DNA of 64,000 bases from Halanaerobiales bacterium (GTDB lineage: Bacteria; Bacillota; Halanaerobiia; Halanaerobiales; Halanaerobiaceae): NCBI GenBank assembly GCA_016278485.1, contig JADQBT010000002.1, forward strand, positions 167,601-231,600, read 5' to 3'. Both the position numbers and the translations under genes were made by a program. The notes beneath the pieces are model-generated. The model had not been told where the DNA came from, searched no databases, and saw only the letters and a program-made list of their open reading frames with translations. Below, piece after piece: positions 1-7,296 of this stretch (position 1 is its first letter; each line of letters begins with the position of its first letter).

Positions 1-216
1 TCTCTACAGGCTGTTCAGTCTCTACAGGCTGTTCAGTCTCTACAGGCTGTTCAGTCTCTACAGGCTGTTCAGTTTCTACAGGCTGTTCAGTCTCTACAGG
101 TTGTTCAGTCTCTACAGGCTGTTTAGTCTCTACAGGCTGTTCAGTCTCTACAGGCTCTTTAGTCTCTACAGGCTCTTTAGTCTCTACAGGCTCTTTAGTC
201 TCTACAGGCTCTTTAG
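1..216. repeat. 12 tandem copies of an 18-bp coding minisatellite inside tonB
   Basis: Twelve head-to-tail 18-bp units are visible, and the array continues beyond the left edge. The plus-strand consensus is tctctacaggctgttcag or, in the four units nearest the unique sequence (145-216), tctctacaggctctttag. On the coding strand each unit is six codons (VETEQP, VETKEP or VETKQP), so gain or loss of units keeps the frame and changes only spacer length. Several adjacent units are identical at DNA level, including third codon positions, which indicates recent expansion by slippage or recombination. Confidence 0.97.
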
Positions 217-457
217 TCTCTACAATAGGCTGGGTTTTTTCAGCCTCAACTGGCTTAACTTCATTTTGATTCTGAGATTGAACTGGAGCGGGTTCAAATT
301 CAACCATTTGCACAAAACCATAATCCTCCAATTGATTACCACTACTTGCCTGACCATGAAAATATCCCATTGGCATAAAATAAAATATAATTAAATGAAC
401 TATCAATGAAATTATTATATAATAAATAAAACGGTCAGGTTTATCATTATATTTCAT
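1..457 (-). CDS. tonB: TonB energy transducer, partial (C-terminus beyond left edge)
   Basis: This is the N-terminal 152 codons of a TonB protein, which carries proton-motive force from ExbB-ExbD in the inner membrane to outer-membrane receptors. The protein starts MKYNDKPDRF, has one membrane segment at about residues 10-32, and keeps the TonB signature in it, Ser17 and His21 four residues apart. A short periplasmic stretch follows, then a spacer of six-residue repeats (VETKEP, VETEQP, VETKQP) that runs off the window, so the C-terminal receptor-binding domain is not visible. The Pro/Glu-rich spacer is normal for TonB in kind; its near-perfect DNA repetition is not. It lies 15 bp after exbD in the same direction, so the three genes probably form one transcript. 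The ATG at 457 has a GGTGAT-type ribosome site. Plus-strand readings of this repeat are shadows. Confidence 0.88.
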   Translation of the reverse strand, partial: MKYNDKPDRFIYYIIISLIVHLIIFYFMPMGYFHGQASSGNQLEDYGFVQMVEFEPAPVQSQNQNEVKPVEAEKTQPIVETKEPVETKEPVETKEPVETKEPVETEQPVETKQPVETEQPVETEQPVETEQPVETEQPVETEQPVETEQPVE

Positions 458-472
458 GTTATCACCATCCCG

Positions 473-874
473 TTAACTTTCCTCTTTTTCGGCAGCCAAT
501 GCTAATTTATAAATACCAGCTTGGCGTAAACCATCCATCAAAGTAACAACGTATTCATAACGTGTTTTTTTATCAGCACTGATAATAACTACTAATTGGT
601 TTTTTTCATTATTCCCTTGGGCAAGATTAACAATTTTTGTTAATTCCATATTCTCACCATTGTGAAAAAATTGTCCTTCTTGATTAATTTCAACAACAAA
701 ATTTTCTGATGCTTGTTCAGTAACAGTAACAGCTTTAGGTAATTGCATCTCTATCCCCTGTGGATTAGTACGAAAAGAGGTAAATAACATAAAAAATACA
801 AGTAAAAAGAAAATCACATCAATCATAGGGATAATATTGATTGATGTTTTCTTTTTAAGAGTAGGTTTGAACAT
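473..874 (-). CDS. exbD: ExbD/TolR family biopolymer transport protein
   Basis: This is the small subunit of the ExbB-ExbD proton channel that powers TonB. The 133-residue protein has a short basic cytoplasmic N-terminus (MFKPTLKKKTS), one membrane helix at about residues 15-34 that carries the conserved proton-relay Asp19 in the IPMIDVIFF context, and a C-terminal periplasmic domain. The ATG at 874 is chosen over an upstream in-frame start at 895 because GAGGTG sits six bases before it. The gene overlaps the end of exbB by 20 bp, which indicates translational coupling. With tonB next to it, ExbD is a better name than TolR. Confidence 0.9.
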   Translation of the reverse strand: MFKPTLKKKTSINIIPMIDVIFFLLVFFMLFTSFRTNPQGIEMQLPKAVTVTEQASENFVVEINQEGQFFHNGENMELTKIVNLAQGNNEKNQLVVIISADKKTRYEYVVTLMDGLRQAGIYKLALAAEKEES

Positions 875-1502
875 TATTGTCACCTCTATTTGCAACTACA
901 TCCATAATATCAACCATACTTAAATTCATCTCATGTGCTTTCTTCTCTACTTTATTTGTAAAATATGAATAAAAAATTGCTGTAGGAATGGCTATGATTA
1001 AGCCCATAGCTGTACTAATTAATGCAGCTGCTATACCAGAACTAATTTGAGCTGGATTAGCAGCACCAGCAGCTGTCCCTAGAATATTAAAACTACTAAT
1101 AATCCCGATAACAGTTCCAAGCAGGCCCAACAACGGAGAAATCATTGCTATCACATCTAAAATCTGTATGTGTTTTTCCATTTTTTTAATTTCATCTTCA
1201 CCAACAGCTTGTAAGACTTCTCGCAAACGTCCCATATCTTCACTATGATGCGCTAATGCAGTAGATAGAAGTTTTGCGTTTGGTCCCTTTTTCCCCTTTA
1301 ATTCATTTAAAGCACTTAAAATATCGCCTTCTTCTACCAATAATTCGATTCTCTTGATTAAGCGAAAATTATTATCATTATGTCTAGCAAAAAATATTGC
1401 TTTTTCTATAATAACTGCAAGACTCATAACTGAAGCCAATATCAGAGGCAAAGTCATTGGCCCCCCCAATGAAAACCAACTCCATATACTACTAAAACTC
1501 AA
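855..1502 (-). CDS. exbB: ExbB/TolQ/MotA-family proton channel protein
   Basis: This is the large channel subunit of the TonB motor. The protein has about 215 residues and three predicted membrane helices, one near the N-terminus (about 15-38) and two in the conserved C-terminal part. The second begins in the family motif ISPLLGLLGTVIGII and the third in GIAAALISTAMGLIIAIP. AAGGAG lies seven bases before a TTG at 1502, which makes that a better start than the GTG at 1511. It is the first gene of the exbB-exbD-tonB run. No Fur-box-like palindrome was recognised upstream, so iron control is not supported by the sequence. Confidence 0.9.
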   Translation of the reverse strand: MSFSSIWSWFSLGGPMTLPLILASVMSLAVIIEKAIFFARHNDNNFRLIKRIELLVEEGDILSALNELKGKKGPNAKLLSTALAHHSEDMGRLREVLQAVGEDEIKKMEKHIQILDVIAMISPLLGLLGTVIGIISSFNILGTAAGAANPAQISSGIAAALISTAMGLIIAIPTAIFYSYFTNKVEKKAHEMNLSMVDIMDVVANRGDNNVQTYS

Positions 1503-1576
1503 ATTGATCACTCCTTATAATATTTAGATATAATTCCGTCTACTTAAAAGTTCGACATAAAGGTATGTTTTCCTGC

Positions 1577-2962
1577 TTATAATGGTAAAGTAACTTGAAA
1601 GATAGTTCCATGTTCACTGCTTTCAACTTCAATTTTACCCTGAAGAGCTTTTAGCAGTTCTTTCGTAATTGAAAGACCAATTCCCGTACCTCCTGTTTCT
1701 CTGTTCCTAGATTTTTCAGCACGATAAAATCTTTCAAAAATAAAAGGTAAATCTTCTTGCGGAATGCCTGGTCCATTATCACAAATTTTAATAACAATTT
1801 TTTCTTCCTGTTGTTCTGTTTTAATACTAATTAATCCTCCATATTGAGTGTATTTAACAGCATTATTTATTAAGTTATTAAATATTTGGTAGATACTAGC
1901 TTTATCTGCTTGAATAATAATATTTTCATTTATTTGACTTTTTAAGTCAATATTCTTTTTATTTGCCTGTATTTTATAATTTTTGATAATTCTTTTCAAT
2001 AATTCACTTAGGTTAACAGGCATTAATTTTAAATGAACACCCTTTTTTTCAGCTTCTGCTAAATTTTTAAGCTGTTCTATTAGAGCAGTTAATCTACTAG
2101 TTTCTTCAATAATATCACGAATGATAGCTTGGTTTGCTGGCATAATACCATCTGAAATTGCCTCTAGATAACTCTTTATTGTCGTTACAGGAGTCCGTAA
2201 CTCATGTGCTAAATCCGAAGTGGATTCTTTTCTAATTTTTTCTAAATGGGATAACTTATTAGTCATATTATTAAGGGCCTGTCCCAACTCTGCAATTTCA
2301 TCATTTCCTTTAACATTAATTTTTTGATCAAAATCACCTTGAGCAACTTTACTTGCAATTTGATTCATTTTTATTAAAGGATTTGAAACTTTTCTCGACA
2401 AAAAGAAACTAAATATACTTGTGAAAAGTGCAACTACTAGTCCGCTAATAATTATTGCTTTATTAGTTTTATTACGAAAATATTGATATAATTTATCTTC
2501 TCCATTTTTAACATCTAATTTTTGCCAGATTAGTTCTCCATAAACTTCTTTATTTACCTTTAAAATAATAGATCCTCTTTCTTTATTTTTTATAGGTAAA
2601 TTATTTAGATTAAAGTTCATGTTATGTCTCCCACGCATCATATTCATCATGCCATTAACATTATGATTCATTAAACTTGAATTGTAAATAATCGAGCCGT
2701 CTTTTGCAAGTAACCAGACTGGAATTTGGTTAGTTCTTATGAAGTTATGTGTCAATTCAATTAAAGGTTGCCAATCTTGTTGCACAGAATATCTCTCATC
2801 TAACATTGTTGCTAATTCTTCAAGTCTTTGTTTTCTCTCCAAGTTGAGATAGTCTCTAAAGCGAAGATCAATTGAATAATTAATTATGATGCTAACAATT
2901 AAAAGTCCTCCCAGGCCAATGATTAACATTACAACAAAAAGTTTTAACCCTAATTTACTCAT
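1577..2962 (-). CDS. OmpR-partner sensor histidine kinase with Met/His-rich sensor domain
   Basis: A membrane sensor kinase of 461 residues. Order of parts: membrane helix at about 5-28, extracytoplasmic sensor at about 29-167, second helix at about 168-190, HAMP domain to about 243, HisKA dimerisation domain with phospho-acceptor His253 in LAHELRTP, then the ATPase domain with the N box (NAVKYT), G1 (DNGPGIP) and G2 (GTGIGLSI) motifs. The sensor contains a stretch at residues 98-115 with six Met and two His among many Asn, a composition seen in soft-metal-binding sites. The start ATG overlaps the stop of the regulator gene by four bases (ATGA), so the two are coupled. The signal is not known; metal sensing is only an inference. 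Confidence 0.93.
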   Translation of the reverse strand: MSKLGLKLFVVMLIIGLGGLLIVSIIINYSIDLRFRDYLNLERKQRLEELATMLDERYSVQQDWQPLIELTHNFIRTNQIPVWLLAKDGSIIYNSSLMNHNVNGMMNMMRGRHNMNFNLNNLPIKNKERGSIILKVNKEVYGELIWQKLDVKNGEDKLYQYFRNKTNKAIIISGLVVALFTSIFSFFLSRKVSNPLIKMNQIASKVAQGDFDQKINVKGNDEIAELGQALNNMTNKLSHLEKIRKESTSDLAHELRTPVTTIKSYLEAISDGIMPANQAIIRDIIEETSRLTALIEQLKNLAEAEKKGVHLKLMPVNLSELLKRIIKNYKIQANKKNIDLKSQINENIIIQADKASIYQIFNNLINNAVKYTQYGGLISIKTEQQEEKIVIKICDNGPGIPQEDLPFIFERFYRAEKSRNRETGGTGIGLSITKELLKALQGKIEVESSEHGTIFQVTLPL

Positions 2963-3648
2963 TCTTGATCACCTACAAACTTATATCCGGCACCATAAAC
3001 TGTAATAATAAATTCATTTTTATCCAGATTTAGTTTTTTACGTATATTTTTTATATGTGCATCAATTGTTCTATCAAATCCACTATATTCAAGGCCCATA
3101 ACTTTTAATGCTAATTGTTCGCGACTTAGAACCTGATTAACGTTATAAATTAACTCAAGCAATAACTTAAATTCAGTGCTTGTTAAATCTACTATTTCGT
3201 TATTAACTTTCACTTGATATTGATTAGGATATACCTTAATACGACCATCCTCAAAAATTAATACCTCATTATTTAAAGTACTTTTTTTAGTTCGTCGTAA
3301 AATAGCTTTAATTCTTAAAATAAGTTCTTTGGGACTAAATGGCTTTACTAAATAGTCATCTGCTCCATAATTAAATCCTTGGATACGGTCTTCTTTACTA
3401 CTGCGTGCTGTTAGCATTAAAATGGGTAAGTCAGATGTTTGCCTAATATATTGACAAACATCCTCGCCGCTTATTTTGGGCAACATTAAATCAAGGATGA
3501 TAAGACTTAACTCATTATCCTCAAAAATTTTTATTGCCTTTGCACCATCTTCTGCTTCTAAGACTTCAAAATCTTCTTTTTCTAGATAGGCTCTAACCAC
3601 TTTTCTAATTTTAGATTCATCTTCAGCAATTAATATTTTTGTCGCCAT
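2959..3648 (-). CDS. OmpR/PhoB-family response regulator
   Basis: DNA-binding partner of the kinase just downstream. The 229-residue protein has a receiver domain with the acidic pair near residue 10, phospho-acceptor Asp53 in LIILDLMLP, and the conserved Lys in DDYLVKPF. A C-terminal winged helix follows, with the typical TSTEFKLLLEL and DAHIKNIRKKL segments. GAGGTG lies seven bases before the ATG at 3648, so an in-frame ATG at 3663 is rejected. Target genes cannot be read from the sequence; the adjacent exbB-exbD-tonB operon is the obvious candidate. Confidence 0.94.
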   Translation of the reverse strand: MATKILIAEDESKIRKVVRAYLEKEDFEVLEAEDGAKAIKIFEDNELSLIILDLMLPKISGEDVCQYIRQTSDLPILMLTARSSKEDRIQGFNYGADDYLVKPFSPKELILRIKAILRRTKKSTLNNEVLIFEDGRIKVYPNQYQVKVNNEIVDLTSTEFKLLLELIYNVNQVLSREQLALKVMGLEYSGFDRTIDAHIKNIRKKLNLDKNEFIITVYGAGYKFVGDQE

Positions 3649-3666
3649 AAGCTTACACCTCATCTA

Positions 3667-3840
3667 TCATTTTCTTCTATCATCTTCTAATAAATATTTG
3701 GCATCCTGAAGTATCTCATCTAATTGACCAGATGATACTTCAACATTTTTTTCATTAATTAGCTTTTTAATATTCTCATCATATTTATTAGTATATTCCA
3801 TAAAAACATCTACAAGCTTGTCCATAACATTAAGATTCAT
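3667..3840 (-). CDS. Small protein of unknown function (57 aa)
   Basis: I do not recognise this gene. It is supported by a strong AGGAGG seven bases before the ATG at 3840 and by tight packing between spmB and the response regulator. The product is short, charged and probably helical (starts MNLNVMDKLVDVF, ends in the acidic/basic tail LLEDDRRK), with no signal peptide, membrane segment or cysteine. It could be a small regulator or an accessory of the two-component pair, but nothing in it shows this. Confidence 0.65.
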   Translation of the reverse strand: MNLNVMDKLVDVFMEYTNKYDENIKKLINEKNVEVSSGQLDEILQDAKYLLEDDRRK

Positions 3841-3898
3841 TATTTTGCCTCCTAGCATCTTTTGTTAGACTAGGTTTCCCCTCTATTAGAGGAGATAT

Positions 3899-4432
3899 TC
3901 ATACAAAAATTAATTTTACTAAAATTACAGCTGCCCAAAAGCTTATGAAATCAGCTGCAAGTCCGGCTGGTAGCGCATAACCAAATTTTTTAACGTTTAT
4001 TGAACCAAAATAGACAGCTAGAATATAAAAAGTTGTTTCAGTACTTCCTTGAATTGTTGAAGCAATAAGACCACTTAAGGAGTCTGGACCTGCTGTGTCA
4101 AATATAGTTTTAATATAAGCCAATGAAGCACTGCCAGACAAAGGACGTAATATAAATAATGGAAAAACGTCTTCTGGTAAACTTAAATATTGAAGAACAG
4201 GTCGGAGTAGATCAGTTAATATTTCTAATCCACCACTTGCACTAAAAATATTAATTGCTAACATCATGGCCAATAAATTAGGGAAAATTTTAAAAATAAT
4301 TTTTAAACTTTCTCTAGCTCCTTCTGTAAATTTATCATAAAGATCAACATTTTTACTCTTCCCATAGATTAATGTTACTAATAATATAATTGGAACAAGC
4401 AAACTTGTGAAAATACCAATAATATTATTCAT
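3899..4432 (-). CDS. spmB: Spore maturation protein B
   Basis: Membrane protein of the nucleoside-recognition (Gate) domain family. In Bacillus, SpmA and SpmB together are needed for full core dehydration and heat resistance of spores. The 177-residue length matches the Bacillus protein. Several hydrophobic helices are visible together with the family-type segment LFILRPLSGSASLAYI. AGGAGT before the ATG at 4432 decides the start; an upstream in-frame ATG at 4471 would give a long unneeded overlap. The start overlaps the end of spmA by eight bases, so the pair is coupled. Confidence 0.9.
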   Translation of the reverse strand: MNNIIGIFTSLLVPIILLVTLIYGKSKNVDLYDKFTEGARESLKIIFKIFPNLLAMMLAINIFSASGGLEILTDLLRPVLQYLSLPEDVFPLFILRPLSGSASLAYIKTIFDTAGPDSLSGLIASTIQGSTETTFYILAVYFGSINVKKFGYALPAGLAADFISFWAAVILVKLIFV

Positions 4433-5018
4433 TATAACTCCTATATCTATTATACCTGAAAATACGGTCAATGATAAGTCCTGATATACTAGAAATAATT
4501 GTTGCCAAAAATGTAGTGATCATTATTGCTGCCGGTCGTGTCGATCCTGCAGATGAACGTAAAGCTATCATTGTGGCTGGAAAGAAAGTAATTCCAGTTG
4601 TATTTAAAATTAGAAGTGTACACATGGCAGGAGTTGCCTCGCTCTTTTTGGGATTAATTTTTTGCAATTCTTCCATTGCTTTAATACCCAAGGGAGTAGC
4701 TGCATTTCCCATACCCAATAAATTAGCTGTTAAATTAACAGTTATTGCTTCTCTTGCATCAGCAAAATTTTTTAACTCAGGAAAAATAATTTTTGTAATT
4801 GGACGTATTTTTTCGGACATTTTATTAGTAAGGCCAGCTGTCTTAATTATTTCCATAATGCCAAGCCAAAGAGCCATCGGGCCAAGTAGACTTATACATA
4901 AGTCTATACAATCATGTGTTGTCTGTATAATTGTATTTGTTAAAATCTGAAAATTACCAGTAAAAAATGATATTATTATACCACTAATTATTAAACCAGA
5001 CCAGATGGGATTAATCAT
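4425..5018 (-). CDS. spmA: Spore maturation protein A
   Basis: Partner of SpmB and also a Gate-domain membrane protein, here 197 residues, close to the Bacillus length. It has an N-terminal membrane helix, the segment GPMALWLGIMEII, and the conserved NATAPLG-like stretch (GNAATPLGIKAMEEL), followed by further helices. GAGGTG six bases before the ATG at 5018 selects this start over an in-frame ATG at 5039, which would run into the dipeptidase gene. It lies directly downstream of the M19 dipeptidase in the same direction. Confidence 0.91.
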   Translation of the reverse strand: MINPIWSGLIISGIIISFFTGNFQILTNTIIQTTHDCIDLCISLLGPMALWLGIMEIIKTAGLTNKMSEKIRPITKIIFPELKNFADAREAITVNLTANLLGMGNAATPLGIKAMEELQKINPKKSEATPAMCTLLILNTTGITFFPATMIALRSSAGSTRPAAIMITTFLATIISSISGLIIDRIFRYNRYRSYNE

Positions 5019-5031
5019 TACAAACACCTCA

Positions 5032-5970
5032 TTAGCCATTTTTTGATAAAACTCTTAACCAATTTTTATGAGTAATCTTTTCTATTTCCAATTTAGTATA
5101 ATTATTGGCAAGTAAATATTTAACTAGCATTGTTGTCTTACTTATATCATCTAATTCAACAGGAGTATTTTGAATACCATCAAAATCAGAACCCAAGCCA
5201 ACATAATCAATTCCAATTAACTCTTTTATATAATTTATATGATTAATTATATCTTTTATGGCAGCTTTTTTTGATATATTTAAAAATTCAGGACAAAAAT
5301 TAATGCCTATTATTCCATCAGTGCTTGCAATTAGTTTTAATTGTTTTTCAGTTAAGTTGCGTTTTATATTACAGATGGCTCTGGTATTACTATGGGATGC
5401 TACAACAGGTTTTTTACTTATTTGACAAACATCTTCAATTCCTTTAGGAGCCAAATGAGAAATATCAATTACCATTCCAAGTTGATTCATTTCTTTAATA
5501 AATGATTCCCCGTAATCAGATAAGCCTTTATTTGTGTCATTTGTTAAACCCTCTGCTATTTTATTTTTTCTATTCCAGGTTAGAGTAACTAATCTGACCC
5601 CGAGTTTATATAACATTCTTAAGATATACAAATTATCAATTGCTGCTGCTCCTTCTATAGCTAACAATGTATTTACTTTATTATAATCCAACATTTGTTC
5701 AATATCTTTTAAATTATTAATATGATTAATACCTGGTTGTTTGCAAATATATTGATAATAATAGTCAATATATTTTAAGGTTTGATCTAATCCTTTATCA
5801 GGTAGATAAACTTGATCAAGAAAAACAGCACAAATTTCTAGTAGAATATTTCCCTTCACCATTTTAGGTAGATCTACATGGGTTCTATTGTCAGCAACAG
5901 AAAATTTATAATCATTATATCTTGTGAAATTTAATAGCAAATCTGAATGTCCATCAATTATATAATTCAT
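5032..5970 (-). CDS. Membrane dipeptidase family M19 (renal dipeptidase-like)
   Basis: A zinc dipeptidase-type amidohydrolase of 312 residues. Family landmarks are all visible: the N-terminal metal motif DGHSDLL, the EGAAAI segment with the bridging Glu, VIDISHLAP, the SHSNTRAI motif, and IGLGSDFDG near the C-terminus. There is no signal peptide, so it should be cytoplasmic, unlike the GPI-anchored animal enzyme. AGAGAGGA precedes the ATG. It sits 13 bp before spmA. A terminator separates it from spoVS upstream, so it probably has its own promoter or leads the spmA-spmB transcript. Confidence 0.92.
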   Translation of the reverse strand: MNYIIDGHSDLLLNFTRYNDYKFSVADNRTHVDLPKMVKGNILLEICAVFLDQVYLPDKGLDQTLKYIDYYYQYICKQPGINHINNLKDIEQMLDYNKVNTLLAIEGAAAIDNLYILRMLYKLGVRLVTLTWNRKNKIAEGLTNDTNKGLSDYGESFIKEMNQLGMVIDISHLAPKGIEDVCQISKKPVVASHSNTRAICNIKRNLTEKQLKLIASTDGIIGINFCPEFLNISKKAAIKDIINHINYIKELIGIDYVGLGSDFDGIQNTPVELDDISKTTMLVKYLLANNYTKLEIEKITHKNWLRVLSKNG

Positions 5971-6011
5971 TTTATAAGTTCCTCTCTCATTGAAATTAAA
6001 TTTGAAGATGT

Positions 6012-6045
6012 TAAAAAAAAATCTGTTTGCCCAAAGGACAAACAG
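6012..6045 (-). terminator. Rho-independent terminator after spoVS
   Basis: On the minus strand a 7-bp stem CTGTTTG/CAAACAG with a 9-base loop is followed by a run of nine T, about 20 bases after the spoVS stop codon. Confidence 0.85.
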
Positions 6046-6065
6046 AATAAATTAAAAAATTATAA

Positions 6066-6326
6066 TTATCTCGGTTCAACAATAAGTTTAATTGCTGTTC
6101 TTTCTTCCCCATCAATTTCAATATCAGTAAAAGCTGGGATACAAATAAGATCGAGTCCACTGGGAGCTACAAACCCTCTTGCAATCGCTACTGCTTTTAC
6201 TCCTTGATTTAAGGCGCCTGCCCCGATGGCCTGTAATTCAGCGCTACCTCTTTCTCTTAAAACACCGGCTAATGCGCCTGCCACTTTGTTTGGGCTTGAT
6301 TTTGCTGAAACTTTTAATACCTCCAT
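6066..6326 (-). CDS. spoVS: Stage V sporulation protein S
   Basis: SpoVS is a small Alba-like protein needed for spore development in Bacillus. The 86-residue length and sequence (start MEVLKVSAKS, then SPNKVAGALAGVLRE, IGAGALNQ, AIARGFVAP) are those of the highly conserved family. A strong AGGAGG precedes the ATG. It lies between ymdB and the M19 dipeptidase and is followed by its own terminator. The rny-ymdB-spoVS order is also that of Bacillus. A sigma-H-like promoter candidate lies upstream. Confidence 0.97.
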   Translation of the reverse strand: MEVLKVSAKSSPNKVAGALAGVLRERGSAELQAIGAGALNQGVKAVAIARGFVAPSGLDLICIPAFTDIEIDGEERTAIKLIVEPR

Positions 6327-6379
6327 GTTCGTCGCTTACCTCCTTGAGTTGTAAAATTTTAACTTGTCATATATATTAT

Positions 6380-6406
6380 ATTAGCCATCCGGGAAAAAAA
6401 TTCCTG
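6380..6406 (-). promoter_or_regulatory. Candidate sigma-H-type promoter of spoVS
   Basis: On the minus strand CAGGAATTT (6406-6398) is followed after 11 bases by GGCTAAT (6386-6380). The first element matches the sigma-H -35 consensus RnAGGAwWW, and the second differs by one base from the -10 consensus RnnGAAT. Bacillus spoVS is transcribed by sigma-H, which makes the match plausible, but it is short and AT-rich sequence yields chance hits. Confidence 0.4.
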
Positions 6407-6433
6407 CTTCTTATTAAAATAATTTTTGAAAAT

Positions 6434-7210
6434 TTAATTTGTTTTGTTAATTCTCTGCAAATTATCAATTGAACCTGTGTTTTCATTTATATTTAAGAAT
6501 AAACCTTCTAGTTTAACTTCACCAGTAGCAACTTCATATCTATTTGGTAATTGACTAATATGTCTTTCTACAATTTTTTCTTTATCCATACCCAGAATAG
6601 AATCTATGGCACCTGTTAATCCCAAATCTGTTATATAAGCAGTTCCACCTGGTAAAATCCTCTCATCTGCTGTCTGTACATGTGTGTGTGTACCAACTAC
6701 TGCAGCTACTTCACCATCTACAGCATTAGCAAAAGCCATTTTTTCTCCTGTTGCCTCAGCATGAAAATCTATTATTATGATGTCTGCTTTTGCTGATATT
6801 TCAGGTAAATGATTTTTATATACCTGATAGGGTACATTATGGCCGGCCATATATACCTGACCAATTAAATTTATAACTCCAACCTTAACATTATTTAATT
6901 CAATTAGCGTCCATCCTCTTCCAGGAGTTCCTGCTACATAATTTAAGGGACGAATCAGATTTTTTTCTTGATCAATAAAATTGAAAATATCATTATTATC
7001 CCAGGTGTGATTTCCCATTGTTAAACAATCTATACCATAAGCATATAGTTCATCAGCTACTTTGGCTGTAATCCCAAACCCACCTGCAGAATTTTCACCA
7101 TTAGCTAATACAAGGTCCAATGATAATTCATCTATTAAATCTGGTAAAAAGTTTCTAACTGCTCTGCGTCCTGCCCTTCCGACAATATCTCCTATAAATA
7201 ATACATTCAT
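6434..7210 (-). CDS. ymdB: YmdB-family metallophosphoesterase
   Basis: A calcineurin-like phosphoesterase of 258 residues. In Bacillus, YmdB hydrolyses cyclic nucleotides and affects the choice between motility and biofilm. Visible metal-binding motifs are the N-terminal GDIVGRAGR, LANGENSAGG, MGNHTWDN, IIDFHAEATGEK and GTHTHVQTADE. It lies between rny and spoVS, the same neighbourhood as in Bacillus, where ymdB is co-expressed with the RNase Y gene. A hairpin separates it from rny here, so the coupling may be partial. Confidence 0.94.
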   Translation of the reverse strand: MNVLFIGDIVGRAGRRAVRNFLPDLIDELSLDLVLANGENSAGGFGITAKVADELYAYGIDCLTMGNHTWDNNDIFNFIDQEKNLIRPLNYVAGTPGRGWTLIELNNVKVGVINLIGQVYMAGHNVPYQVYKNHLPEISAKADIIIIDFHAEATGEKMAFANAVDGEVAAVVGTHTHVQTADERILPGGTAYITDLGLTGAIDSILGMDKEKIVERHISQLPNRYEVATGEVKLEGLFLNINENTGSIDNLQRINKTN

Positions 7211-7258
7211 AACATCATACTCCTATCATAATAATCTGTTTACTATCTAATTTAGAAA

Positions 7259-7277
7259 GGCTCCTCAAAGAGGAGCC
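7259..7277 (-). terminator. Hairpin between rny and ymdB
   Basis: A perfect 8-bp stem GGCTCCTC/GAGGAGCC with a 3-base loop follows the rny stop codon. The T run after it is short and broken (TTTCTAAATT), so it may terminate weakly or act as an RNA-stabilising or processing hairpin that lets some transcripts reach ymdB. Confidence 0.6.
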
Positions 7278-7296
7278 CTGTTATATTCATAATTTA

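Noticed and set aside
1-216. Tandem repeats at the left edge as a CRISPR array
   Set aside because: Units are head-to-tail with no spacers and code in frame for the TonB spacer.
101-394. Plus-strand reading frame rich in FSLYRL repeats
   Set aside because: It is the antisense of the tonB minisatellite, with no ribosome site and an implausible protein.
1503-1576. Fur box upstream of exbB
   Set aside because: The sequence is AT-rich but shows no convincing GATAATGATAATCATTATC-like dyad.
4471-4950. Plus-strand reading frame of 159 codons
   Set aside because: It lies wholly antisense to spmA, whose family motifs, ribosome site and overlap with spmB are clear.
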